A model generated the notes under the pieces. That model made no database searches and was not told the DNA's origin. It saw nothing but the letters and a program-made list of their open reading frames with translations. From assembly GCF_047948215.1 (NCBI RefSeq), contig NC_134457.1, positions 89,738,898 through 89,802,897 on the forward strand: a DNA stretch of 64,000 bases, in the 5' to 3' direction. This document shows positions 24,690 to 37,393 of the stretch, piece by piece; within the stretch, counting starts at the first letter, position 1; each line of letters opens with the position of its first letter. The position numbers and the translations under genes are program-made. The stretch is from Lycorma delicatula. Lineage: Eukaryota; Arthropoda; Insecta; Hemiptera; Fulgoridae.

Positions 24690-27600
24690 CAAATTCTTAC
24701 AGGCTACTGATATAAATGGGTTAGTTAAATGAAAGGGTTCGGACTAGAAAGAGAATATTGCAAAGCTGCATGAAATCATTCAAATGATTGACTTCATATT
24801 ATTCAAGTAGGCAAGTTTTAGAATATTTAAAACAAATTGTTACAGGCTAATGATATAAATAAGTTAGTTAAATGGAAGAGTTGGGACTAGAAAGAGAATC
24901 TTGTAAAGCTGCATGAAACCATTCAAATGATTGAATTCATATTATTCAAGTAGGCAAGTTTTAGAATATTTAGAACAGATTGTTACAGGCTAACGATATA
25001 AATGGGATAATTAAATGAAAGAGTTGGGACTAGAAAGAGAATCTTGTAAAGCTGCATGAAACCATTCAAATGATTGTATTCATATTATTCAAGTAGGCAA
25101 GTTTTACAATATTTAAAACAAATTGTTACAGGCTAATTATATAAATAAGTTAATTAAATGAAAGCATTGGGACTAGAAAGAGAATCTTGTAAAGCTGCAT
25201 GAAACTATTCAAATAATTGAATTCCTATTATTCAAGTAGGCAAGTTTTAGAATATTTAAAACAAATTCTTACAGGCTACTGATATAAATGGGTTAGTTAA
25301 ATGAAAGGGTTCGGACTAGAAAGAGAATATTGCAAAGCTGCATGAAATCATTCAAATGATTGACTTCATATTATTCAAGTAGGCAAGTTTTAGAATATTT
25401 AAAACAAATTGTTACAGGCTAATGATATAATTAAGTTAGTTAAATGAAAGAGTTGGGACTAGAAAGAGAATCTTGTAAAGCTGCATGAAACCATTCAAGT
25501 GATTGAATTCATATTATTCAAGTAGGCAAGTTTTAGAATATTTAAAACAAATTGTTACAGGCAAAGATATAAATGGGTTATGTAAAAAAAAAGTTGGGAC
25601 TAGAAAGAGAATCTTCTGAAGCTGCGTGAAACCAATCAAATGATTGAATTCCTATTATTCAAGTAGGCAAGTTTTAGAATATTTAAAACAAATTCTTACA
25701 GGCTAATGATATAAATAGGTTTATTAAATGAAATTGTGGGGACTAGAAAGAGAATCTTGTAAAGCTGCATGAAACCATTCAAATGATTGAATTCATATTA
25801 TTCAAGTAGGCAAGTTTTAGAATATTTAAAACAAATTCTTACAGGCTACTGATATAAATGGGTTAGTTAAATGAAAGGGTTCGGACTAGAAAGAGAATAT
25901 TGCAAAGCTGCATGAAATCATTCAAATGATTGACTTCATATTATTCAAGTAGGCAGGTTTTAGAATATTTAAAACAAATTGTTACAGGCTAATGATATAA
26001 TTAAGTTAGTTAAATGAAAGAGTTGGGACTAGAAAGAGAATCTTGTAAAGCTGCATGAAACCATTCAAATGATTGAATTCATATTATTCAAGTAGGCAAG
26101 TTTTAGAACATTTAAAACAAATTGTTACAGGCAAAGATATAAATGGGTTAATTAAATAAAAGAGTTGGGACTAGAAAGAGAATCTTGTAAAGCTGCATGA
26201 AACCATTCAAATGATTGAATTCATATTATTCAAGTAGGCAAGTTTTAGAATATTAAAAACAAATTCTTACAGGCTTATGATATAAATAAGTTAATTAAAT
26301 GAAAGTGTTGGGACTAGAAAGAGAATCTTGTAAAGCTGCATGAAACCATTCAAATGATTGAATTCATATTATTCAAGTAGGCAAGTATTAGAATATTTAA
26401 AACAAATTGTTACAGGCTAACGATATAAATGGGATATTTAAATGAAAGAGTTGGGACTAGAAAGAGAATCATGTAAAGCTGCATGAAACCATTCAAATGA
26501 TTGTATTCATATTATTCAAGTAGGCAAGTTTTAGAATATTAAAAACAAATTCTTACAGGCAAAGATATAAATGTGTTAATTAAATAAAAGAGTTGGGACT
26601 AGAAAGAGAATCTTGTAAAGCTGCATGAAACCATTCAAATGATTGAATTCCTATTATTCAAGTAGGCAAGTTTTAGAATATTTAAAACAAATTCTTACAG
26701 GCTACTGATATAAATGGGTTAGTTAAATGAAAGGGTTCGGACTAGAAAGAGAATATTGCAAAGCTGCATGAAATCATTCAAATGATTGACTGCATATTAT
26801 TCAAGTAGGCAAGTTTTAGAATATTTAAAACAAATTGTTACAGGCTAATGATATAATTAAGTTAGTGTAATGAAAGAGTTGGGACTAGAAAGAGAATCTT
26901 GTAAAGCTGCATGAAACCATTCAAGTGATTGAATTCATATTATTCAAGTAGGCAAGTTTTAGAATATTTAAAACAAATTGTTACAGGCAAAGATATAAAT
27001 GGGTTAATTAAATAAAAGAGTTGGGACTAGAAAGAGAATCTTCTAAAGCTGCGTGAAACCAATCAAATGATTGAATTCCTATTATTCAAGTAGGCAAGTT
27101 TTAGAATATTTAAAACAAATTCTTACAGGCTACTGATATAAATGGGTTAGTTAAATGAAAGGGTTCGGACTAGAAAGAGAATATTGCAAAGCTGCATGAA
27201 ATCATTCAAATGATTGACTTCATATTATTCAAGTAGGCAGGTTTTAGAATATTTAAAACAAATTGTTACAGGCTAATGATATAATTAAGTTAGTTAAATG
27301 AAAGAGTTGGGACTAGAAAGAGAATCTTGTAAAGCTGCATGAAACCATTCAAATGATTGAATTCATATTATTCAAGTAGGCAAGTTTTAGAATATTTAAA
27401 ACAAATTGTTACAGGCAAAGATATAAATGGGTTAATTAAATAAAAGAGTTGGGACTAGAAAGAGAATCTTGTAAAGCTGCATGAAACCATTCAAATGATT
27501 GAATTCATATTATTCAAGTAGGCAAGTTTTAGAATATTAAAAACAAATTCTTACAGGCTTATGATATAAATAAGTTAATTAAATGAAAGTGTTGGGACTA

Positions 27601-28257
27601 GAAAGAGAATCTTGTAAAGCTGCATGAAACCATTCAAATGATTGAATTCATATTATTCAAGTAGGCAAGTATTAGAATATTTAAAACAAATTGTTACAGG
27701 CTAACGATATAAATGGGATATTTAAATGAAAGAGTTGGGACTAGAAAGAGAATCATGTAAAGCTGCATGAAACCATTCAAATGATTGTATTCATATTATT
27801 CAAGTAGGCAAGTTTTAGAATATTTAAAACAAATTCTTACAGGCAAAGATATAAATGTGTTAATTAAATAAAAGAGTTGGGACTAGAAAGAGAATCTTGT
27901 AAAGCTGCATGAAACCATTCAAATGATTGAATTCCTATTATTCAAGTAGGCAAGTTTTAGAATATTTAAAACAAATTCTTACAGGCTACTGATATAAATG
28001 GGTTAGTTAAATGAAAGGGTTCGGACTAGAAAGAGAATATTGCAAAGCTGCATGAAATCATTCAAATGATTGACTTCATATTATTCAAGTAGGCAAGTTT
28101 TAGAATATTTAAAACAAATTGTTACAGGCTAATGATATAAATAAGTTAGTTAAATGGAAGAGTTGGGACTAGAAAGAGAATCTTGTAAAGCTGCATGAAA
28201 CCATTCAAATGATTGAATTCATATTATTCAAGTAGGCAAGTTTTAGAATATTTAGAA

Positions 28258-28400
28258 CAGATTGTTACAGGCTAACGATATAAATGGGATAATTAAATGA
28301 AAGAGTTGGGACTAGAAAGAGAATCTTGTAAAGCTGCATGAAACCATTCAAATGATTGTATTCCTATTATTCAAGTAGGCAAGTTTTAGAATATTTAAAA
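28258..28400. repeat. Chimeric monomer B/H2 at a unit boundary
   Basis: The head is B (cagattg, gctaacg, gggataatt, gattgtatt). The tail continues cctatt and gttttagaat, as in the H2 that precedes A at 22551. The combination gattgtattcct occurs only here and at 34396, exactly 6138 bp apart, both times directly before A. It marks the join between successive large units. Confidence 0.85.
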
Positions 28401-31398
28401 CAAATTCTTACAGGCTAATGATATAAATAGGTTTATTAAATGAAATTGTTGGGACTAGAAAGAGAATCTTGTAAAGCTGCATGAAACCATTCAAATGATT
28501 GAATTCATATTATTCAAGTAGGCAAGTTTTAGAATATTTAAAACAAATTGTTACAGGCTAACGATATAAATGGGATAATTAAATGAAAGAGTTGGGACTA
28601 GAAAGAGAATCTTGTAAAGCTACATGAAACCATTCAAATGATTGTATTCATATTATTCAAGTAGGCAAGTATTAGAATATTTAAAACAAATTGTTACAGG
28701 CTAACGATATAAATGGGATATTTAAATGAAAGAGTTGGGACTAGAAAGAGAATCATGTAAAGCTGCATGAAACCATTCAAATGATTGTATTCATATTATT
28801 CAAGTGGGCAAGTTTTAGAATATTTAAAACAAATTGTTACAGGCAAAGATATAAATGGGTTAATTAAATAAAAGAGTTGGGACTAGAAAGAGAATCTTGT
28901 AAAGCTGCATGAAACCATTCAAATAATTGAATTCCTATTATTCAAGTAGGCAAGTTTTAGAATATTTAAAACAAATTCTTACAGGCTACTGATATAAATG
29001 GGTTAGTTAAATGAAAGGGTTCGGACTAGAAAGAGAATATTGCAAAGCTGCATGAAATCATTCAAATGATTGACTTCATATTATTCAAGTAGGCAAGTTT
29101 TAGAATATTTAAAACAAATTGTTACAGGCTAATGATATAATTAAGTTAGTTAAATGAAAGAGTTGGGACTAGAAAGAGAATCTTGTAAAGCTGCATGAAA
29201 CCATTCAAGTGATTGAATTCATATTATTCAAGTAGGCAAGTTTTAGAATATTTAAAACAAATTGTTACAGGCAAAGATATAAATGGGTTATGTAAAAAAA
29301 AAGTTGGGACTAGAAAGAGAATCTTCTGAAGCTGCGTGAAACCAATCAAATGATTGAATTCCTATTATTCAAGTAGGCAAGTTTTAGAATATTTAAAACA
29401 AATTCTTACAGGCTAATGATATAAATAGGTTTATTAAATGAAATTGTGGGGACTAGAAAGAGAATCTTGTAAAGCTGCATGAAACCATTCAAATGATTGA
29501 ATTCATATTATTCAAGTAGGCAAGTTTTAGAATATTTAAAACAAATTCTTACAGGCTACTGATATAAATGGGTTAGTTAAATGAAAGGGTTCGGACTAGA
29601 AAGAGAATATTGCAAAGCTGCATGAAATCATTCAAATGATTGACTTCATATTATTCAAGTAGGCAGGTTTTAGAATATTTAAAACAAATTGTTACAGGCT
29701 AATGATATAATTAAGTTAGTTAAATGAAAGAGTTGGGACTAGAAAGAGAATCTTGTAAAGCTGCATGAAACCATTCAAATGATTGAATTCATATTATTCA
29801 AGTAGGCAAGTTTTAGAATATTTAAAACAAATTGTTACAGGCAAAGATATAAATGGGTTAATTAAATAAAAGAGTTGGGACTAGAAAGAGAATCTTGTAA
29901 AGCTGCATGAAACCATTCAAATGATTGAATTCATATTATTCAAGTAGGCAAGTTTTAGAATATTAAAAACAAATTCTTACAGGCTTATGATATAAATAAG
30001 TTAATTAAATGAAAGTGTTGGGACTAGAAAGAGAATCTTGTAAAGCTGCATGAAACCATTCAAATGATTGAATTCATATTATTCAAGTAGGCAAGTATTA
30101 GAATATTTAAAACAAATTGTTACAGGCTAACGATATAAATGGGATATTTAAATGAAAGAGTTGGGACTAGAAAGAGAATCATGTAAAGCTGCATGAAACC
30201 ATTCAAATGATTGTATTCATATTATTCAAGTAGGCAAGTTTTAGAATATTTAAAACAAATTCTTACAGGCAAAGATATAAATGGGTTAATTAAATAAAAG
30301 AGTTGGGACTAGAAAGAGAATCTTCTAAAGCTGCGTGAAACCATTCACATGATTGAATTCATATTATTCAAGTAGGCAAGTTTTAGAATATTTAAAACAA
30401 ATTCTTACAGGCTACTGATATAAATGGGTTAGTTAAATGAAAGGGTTCGGACTAGAAAGAGAATATTGCAAAGCTGCATGAAATCATTCAAATGATTGAC
30501 TTCATATTATTCAAGTAGGCAAGTTTTAGAATATTTAAAACAAATTGTTACAGGCTAATGATATAAATAAGTTAGTTAAATGGAAGAGTTGGGACTAGAA
30601 AGAGAATCTTGTAAAGCTGCATGAAACCATTCAAATGATTGAATTCATATTATTCAAGTAGGCAAGTTTTAGAATATTTAGAACAGATTGTTACAGGCTA
30701 ACGATATAAATGGGATAATTAAATGAAAGAGTTGGGACTAGAAAGAGAATCTTGTAAAGCTGCATGAAACCATTCAAATGATTGTATTCATATTATTCAA
30801 GTAGGCAAGTTTTACAATATTTAAAACAAATTGTTACAGGCTAATTATATAAATAAGTTAATTAAATGAAAGCATTGGGACTAGAAAGAGAATCTTGTAA
30901 AGCTGCATGAAACTATTCAAATAATTGAATTCCTATTATTCAAGTAGGCAAGTTTTAGAATATTTAAAACAAATTCTTACAGGCTACTGATATAAATGGG
31001 TTAGTTAAATGAAAGGGTTCGGACTAGAAAGAGAATATTGCAAAGCTGCATGAAATCATTCAAATGATTGACTTCATATTATTCAAGTAGGCAAGTTTTA
31101 GAATATTTAAAACAAATTGTTACAGGCTAATGATATAATTAAGTTAGTTAAATGAAAGAGTTGGGACTAGAAAGAGAATCTTGTAAAGCTGCATGAAACC
31201 ATTCAAGTGATTGAATTCATATTATTCAAGTAGGCAAGTTTTAGAATATTTAAAACAAATTCTTACAGGCTAATGATATAAATAGGTTTATTAAATGAAA
31301 TTGTGGGGACTAGAAAGAGAATCTTGTAAAGCTGCATGAAACCATTCAAATGATTGAATTCATATTATTCAAGTAGGCAAGTTTTAGAATATTTAAAA

Positions 31399-31541
31399 CA
31401 AATTCTTACAGGCTACTGATATAAATGGGTTAGTTAAATGAAAGTGTTGGGACTAGAAAGAGAATCTTGTAAAGCTGCATGAAACCATTCAAATGATTGA
31501 ATTCATATTATTCAAGTAGGCAAGTATTAGAATATTTAAAA
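31399..31541. repeat. Chimeric monomer E/I (428-bp deletion junction)
   Basis: The head is E (gctactg, gggttagtt), then aaagtgttggg and a tail ending aagtattag, as in I before C. In the 22693 unit the corresponding stretch is E F H I (25832-26402, 571 bp), so three monomers (428 bp) are missing. Copies with the same join lie at 37537 and 43962. Confidence 0.87.
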
Positions 31542-33539
31542 CAAATTGTTACAGGCTAACGATATAAATGGGATATTTAAATGAAAGAGTTGGGACTAGA
31601 AAGAGAATCATGTAAAGCTGCATGAAACCATTCAAATGATTGTATTCATATTATTCAAGTAGGCAAGTTTTAGAATATTTAAAACAAATTCTTACAGGCA
31701 AAGATATAAATGTGTTAATTAAATAAAAGAGTTGGGACTAGAAAGAGAATCTTGTAAAGCTGCATGAAACCATTCAAATGATTGAATTCCTATTATTCAA
31801 GTAGGCAAGTTTTAGAATATTTAAAACAAATTCTTACAGGCTACTGATATAAATGGTTTAGTTAAATGAAAGGGTTCGGACTAGAAAGAGAATATTGCAA
31901 AGCTGCATGAAATCATTCAAATGATTGACTGCATATTATTCAAGTAGGCAAGTTTTAGAATATTTAAAACAAATTGTTACAGGCTAATGATATAATTAAG
32001 TTAGTGTAATGAAAGAGTTAGGACTAGAAAGAGAATCTTGTAAAGCTGCATGAAACCATTCAAGTGATTGAATTCATATTATTCAAGTAGGCAAGTTTTA
32101 GAATATTTAAAACAAATTGTTACAGGCAAAGATATAAATGGGTTAATTAAATAAAAGAGTTGGGACTAGAAAGAGAATCTTCTAAAGCTGCGTGAAACCA
32201 ATCAAATGATTGAATTCCTATTATTCAAGTAGGCAAGTTTTAGAATATTTAAAACAAATTCTTACAGGCTACTGATATAAATGGGTTAGTTAAATGAAAG
32301 GGTTCGGACTAGAAAGAGAATATTGCAAAGCTGCATGAAATCATTCAAATGATTGACTTCATATTATTCAAGTAGGCAGGTTTTAGAATATTTAAAACAA
32401 ATTGTTACAGGCTAATGATATAATTAAGTTAGTTAAATGAAAGAGTTGGGACTAGAAAGAGAATCTTGTAAAGCTGCATGAAACCATTCAAATGATTGAA
32501 TTCATATTATTCAAGTAGGCAAGTATTAGAATATTTAAAACAAATTGTTACAGGCTAACGATATAAATGGGATATTTAAATGAAAGAGTTGGGACTAGAA
32601 TGAGAATCATGTAAAGCTGCATGAAACCATTCAAATGATTGTATTCATATTATTCAAGTAGGCAAGTTTTAGAATATTTAAAACAAATTCTTACAGGCAA
32701 AGATATAAATGTGTTAATTAAATAAAAGAGTTGGGACTAGAAAGAGAATCTTGTAAAGCTGCATGAAACCATTCAAATGATTGAATTCCTATTATTCAAG
32801 TAGGCAAGTTTTAGAATATTTAAAACAAATTCTTACAGGCTACTGATATAAATGGGTTAGTTAAATGAAAGGGTTCGGACTAGAAAGAGAATATTGCAAA
32901 GCTGCATGAAATCATTCAAATGATTGACTGCATATTATTCAAGTAGGCAAGTTTTAGAATATTTAAAACAAATTGTTACAGGCTAATGATATAATTAAGT
33001 TAGTGTAATGAAAGAGTTGGGACTAGAAAGAGAATCTTGTAAAGCTGCATGAAACCATTCAAGTGATTGAATTCATATTATTCAAGTAGGCAAGTTTTAG
33101 AATATTTAAAACAAATTGTTACAGGCAAAGATATAAATGGGTTAATTAAATAAAAGAGTTGGGACTAGAAAGAGAATCTTCTAAAGCTGCGTGAAACCAA
33201 TCAAATGATTGAATTCCTATTATTCAAGTAGGCAAGTTTTAGAATATTTAAAACAAATTCTTACAGGCTACTGATATAAATGGGTTAGTTAAATGAAAGG
33301 GTTCGGACTAGAAAGAGAATATTGCAAAGCTGCATGAAATCATTCAAATGATTGACTTCATATTATTCAAGTAGGCAGGTTTTAGAATATTTAAAACAAA
33401 TTGTTACAGGCTAATGATATAATTAAGTTAGTTAAATGAAAGAGTTGGGACTAGAAAGAGAATCTTGTAAAGCTGCATGAAACCATTCAAATGATTGAAT
33501 TCATATTATTCAAGTAGGCAAGTTTTAGAATATTTAAAA
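31542..33539. repeat. Tandem 7-monomer duplication, 999-bp period
   Basis: C H2 E F2 H E F occurs at 31542-32540 and again at 32541-33539, each 999 bp. The first copy ends in a chimera (32398-32540) with an F head and the aagtattag tail of I, which is the end that normally precedes C. The neighbouring units have only one copy. Private differences between the two copies include gttagg versus gttggg, atggttta in the first copy, and gaatgag near 32601 in the second. Confidence 0.88.
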
Positions 33540-34538
33540 CAAATTGTTACAGGCAAAGATATAAATGGGTTAATTAAATAAAAGAGTTGGGACTAGAAAG
33601 AGAATCTTGTAAAGCTGCATGAAACCATTCAAATGATTGAATTCATATTATTCAAGTAGGCAAGTTTTAGAATATTAAAAACAAATTCTTACAGGCTTAT
33701 GATATAAATAAGTTAATTAAATGAAAGTGTTGGGACTAGAAAGAGAATCTTGTAAAGCTGCATGAAACCATTCAAATGATTGAATTCATATTATTCAAGT
33801 AGGCAAGTATTAGAATATTTAAAACAAATTGTTACAGGCTAACGATATAAATGGGATATTTAAATGAAAGAGTTGGGACTAGAAAGAGAATCATGTAAAG
33901 CTGCATGAAACCATTCAAATGATTGTATTCATATTATTCAAGTAGGCAAGTTTTAGAATATTTAAAACAAATTCTTACAGGCAAAGATATAAATGTGTTA
34001 ATTAAATAAAAGAGTTGGGACTAGAAAGAGAATCTTGTAAAGCTGCATGAAACCATTCAAATGATTGAATTCCTATTATTCAAGTAGGCAAGTTTTAGAA
34101 TATTTAAAACAAATTCTTACAGGCTACTGATATAAATGGGTTAGTTAAATGAAAGGGTTCGGACTAGAAAGAGAATATTGCAAAGCTGCATGAAATCATT
34201 CAAATGATTGACTTCATATTATTCAAGTAGGCAAGTTTTAGAATATTTAAAACAAATTGTTACAGGCTAATGATATAAATAAGTTAGTTAAATGGAAGAG
34301 TTGGGACTAGAAAGAGAATCTTGTAAAGCTGCATGAAACCATTCAAATGATTGAATTCATATTATTCAAGTAGGCAAGTTTTAGAATATTTAGAACAGAT
34401 TGTTACAGGCTAACGATATAAATGGGATAATTAAATGAAAGAGTTGGGACTAGAAAGAGAATCTTGTAAAGCTGCATGAAACCATTCAAATGATTGTATT
34501 CCTATTATTCAAGTAGGCAAGTTTTAGAATATTTAAAA

Positions 34539-37393
34539 CAAATTCTTACAGGCTAATGATATAAATAGGTTTATTAAATGAAATTGTTGGGACTAGAAAG
34601 AGAATCTTGTAAAGCTGCATGAAACCATTCAAATGATTGAATTCATATTATTCAAGTAGGCAAGTTTTAGAATATTTAAAACAAATTGTTACAGGCTAAC
34701 GATATAAATGGGATAATTAAATGAAAGAGTTGGGACTAGAAAGAGAATCTTGTAAAGCTACATGAAACCATTCAAATGATTGTATTCATATTATTCAAGT
34801 AGGCAAGTATTAGAATATTTAAAACAAATTGTTACAGGCTAACGATATAAATGGGATATTTAAATGAAAGAGTTGGGACTAGAAAGAGAATCATGTAAAG
34901 CTGCATGAAACCATTCAAATGATTGTATTCATATTATTCAAGTGGGCAAGTTTTAGAATATTTAAAACAAATTGTTACAGGCAAAGATATAAATGGGTTA
35001 ATTAAATAAAAGAGTTGGGACTAGAAAGAGAATCTTGTAAAGCTGCATGAAACCATTCAAATAATTGAATTCCTATTATTCAAGTAGGCAAGTTTTAGAA
35101 TATTTAAAACAAATTCTTACAGGCTACTGATATAAATGGGTTAGTTAAATGAAAGGGTTCGGACTAGAAAGAGAATATTGCAAAGCTGCATGAAATCATT
35201 CAAATGATTGACTTCATATTATTCAAGTAGGCAAGTTTTAGAATATTTAAAACAAATTGTTACAGGCTAATGATATAATTAAGTTAGTTAAATGAAAGAG
35301 TTGGGACTAGAAAGAGAATCTTGTAAAGCTGCATGAAACCATTCAAGTGATTGAATTCATATTATTCAAGTAGGCAAGTTTTAGAATATTTAAAACAAAT
35401 TGTTACAGGCAAAGATATAAATGGGTTATGTAAAAAAAAAGTTGGGACTAGAAAGAGAATCTTCTGAAGCTGCGTGAAACCAATCAAATGATTGAATTCC
35501 TATTATTCAAGTAGGCAAGTTTTAGAATATTTAAAACAAATTCTTACAGGCTAATGATATAAATAGGTTTATTAAATGAAATTGTGGGGACTAGAAAGAG
35601 AATCTTGTAAAGCTGCATGAAACCATTCAAATGATTGAATTCATATTATTCAAGTAGGCAAGTTTTAGAATATTTAAAACAAATTCTTACAGGCTACTGA
35701 TATAAATGGGTTAGTTAAATGAAAGGGTTCGGACTAGAAAGAGAATATTGCAAAGCTGCATGAAATCATTCAAATGATTGACTTCATATTATTCAAGTAG
35801 GCAGGTTTTAGAATATTTAAAACAAATTGTTACAGGCTAATGATATAATTAAGTTAGTTAAATGAAAGAGTTGGGACTAGAAAGAGAATCTTGTAAAGCT
35901 GCATGAAACCATTCAAATGATTGAATTCATATTATTCAAGTAGGCAAGTTTTAGAATATTTAAAACAAATTGTTACAGGCAAAGATATAAATGGGTTAAT
36001 TAAATAAAAGAGTTGGGACTAGAAAGAGAATCTTGTAAAGCTGCATGAAACCATTCAAATGATTGAATTCATATTATTCAAGTAGGCAAGTTTTAGAATA
36101 TTAAAAACAAATTCTTACAGGCTTATGATATAAATAAGTTAATTAAATGAAAGTGTTGGGACTAGAAAGAGAATCTTGTAAAGCTGCATGAAACCATTCA
36201 AATGATTGAATTCATATTATTCAAGTAGGCAAGTATTAGAATATTTAAAACAAATTGTTACAGGCTAACGATATAAATGGGATATTTAAATGAAAGAGTT
36301 GGGACTAGAAAGAGAATCATGTAAAGCTGCATGAAACCATTCAAATGATTGTATTCATATTATTCAAGTAGGCAAGTTTTAGAATATTTAAAACAAATTC
36401 TTACAGGCAAAGATATAAATGGGTTAATTAAATAAAAGAGTTGGGACTAGAAAGAGAATCTTCTAAAGCTGCGTGAAACCATTCACATGATTGAATTCAT
36501 ATTATTCAAGTAGGCAAGTTTTAGAATATTTAAAACAAATTCTTACAGGCTACTGATATAAATGGGTTAGTTAAATGAAAGGGTTCGGACTAGAAAGAGA
36601 ATATTGCAAAGCTGCATGAAATCATTCAAATGATTGACTTCATATTATTCAAGTAGGCAAGTTTTAGAATATTTAAAACAAATTGTTACAGGCTAATGAT
36701 ATAAATAAGTTAGTTAAATGGAAGAGTTGGGACTAGAAAGAGAATCTTGTAAAGCTGCATGAAACCATTCAAATGATTGAATTCATATTATTCAAGTAGG
36801 CAAGTTTTAGAATATTTAGAACAGATTGTTACAGGCTAACGACATAAATGGGATAATTAAATGAAAGAGTTGGGACTAGAAAGAGAATCTTGTAAAGCTG
36901 CATGAAACCATTCAAATGATTGTATTCATATTATTCAAGTAGGCAAGTTTTACAATATTTAAAACAAATTGTTACAGGCTAATTATATAAATAAGTTAAT
37001 TAAATGAAAGCATTGGGACTAGAAAGAGAATCTTGTAAAGCTGCATGAAACTATTCAAATAATTGAATTCCTATTATTCAAGTAGGCAAGTTTTAGAATA
37101 TTTAAAACAAATTCTTACAGGCTACTGATATAAATGGGTTAGTTAAATGAAAGGGTTCGGACTAGAAAGAGAATATTGCAAAGCTGCATGAAATCATTCA
37201 AATGATTGACTTCATATTATTCAAGTAGGCAAGTTTTAGAATATTTAAAACAAATTGTTACAGGCTAATGATATAATTAAGTTAGTTAAATGAAAGAGTT
37301 GGGACTAGAAAGAGAATCTTGTAAAGCTGCATGAAACCATTCAAGTGATTGAATTCATATTATTCAAGTAGGCAAGTTTTAGAATATTTAAAA
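34539..37393. repeat. Third copy of the 20-monomer A...F block, 2855 bp
   Basis: A B C H E F G A' E F H I C Hx E J B K/H E F, matching 22693-25547 and 28401-31255 monomer for monomer (offset 6138 from the latter). A private change is gacataaat near 36841. It leads into A' (37394) without G, as at 31256. Confidence 0.92.

Larger units (their letters stand above)
22693..28400. repeat. 40-monomer HOR unit, 5708 bp
   Basis: Order: A B C H E F G A' E F H I C Hx E J B K/H E F G A' E F H I C H2 E F2 H E F H I C H2 E J B/H2, where Hx is a three-part chimera. The first 20 monomers (22693-25553) recur at 28401 with a 5708-bp offset. Length equals 40 x 143 minus 12, matching the short monomers counted. 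A private change is agaacattt near 26107. Confidence 0.92.
28401..34538. repeat. 43-monomer HOR unit, 6138 bp
   Basis: Order: A B C H E F G A' E F H I C Hx E J B K/H E F A' E/I C H2 E F2 H E F/I C H2 E F2 H E F H I C H2 E J B/H2. The stretch from about 26307 to 32522 is matched at an offset of 6138 bp by 32445-38660 with only scattered differences, including 26542, 30706, 31857 and 32198. Shared rare marks include gagttagg at 32014 and 38152. Length equals 43 x 143 minus 11. Confidence 0.93.
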
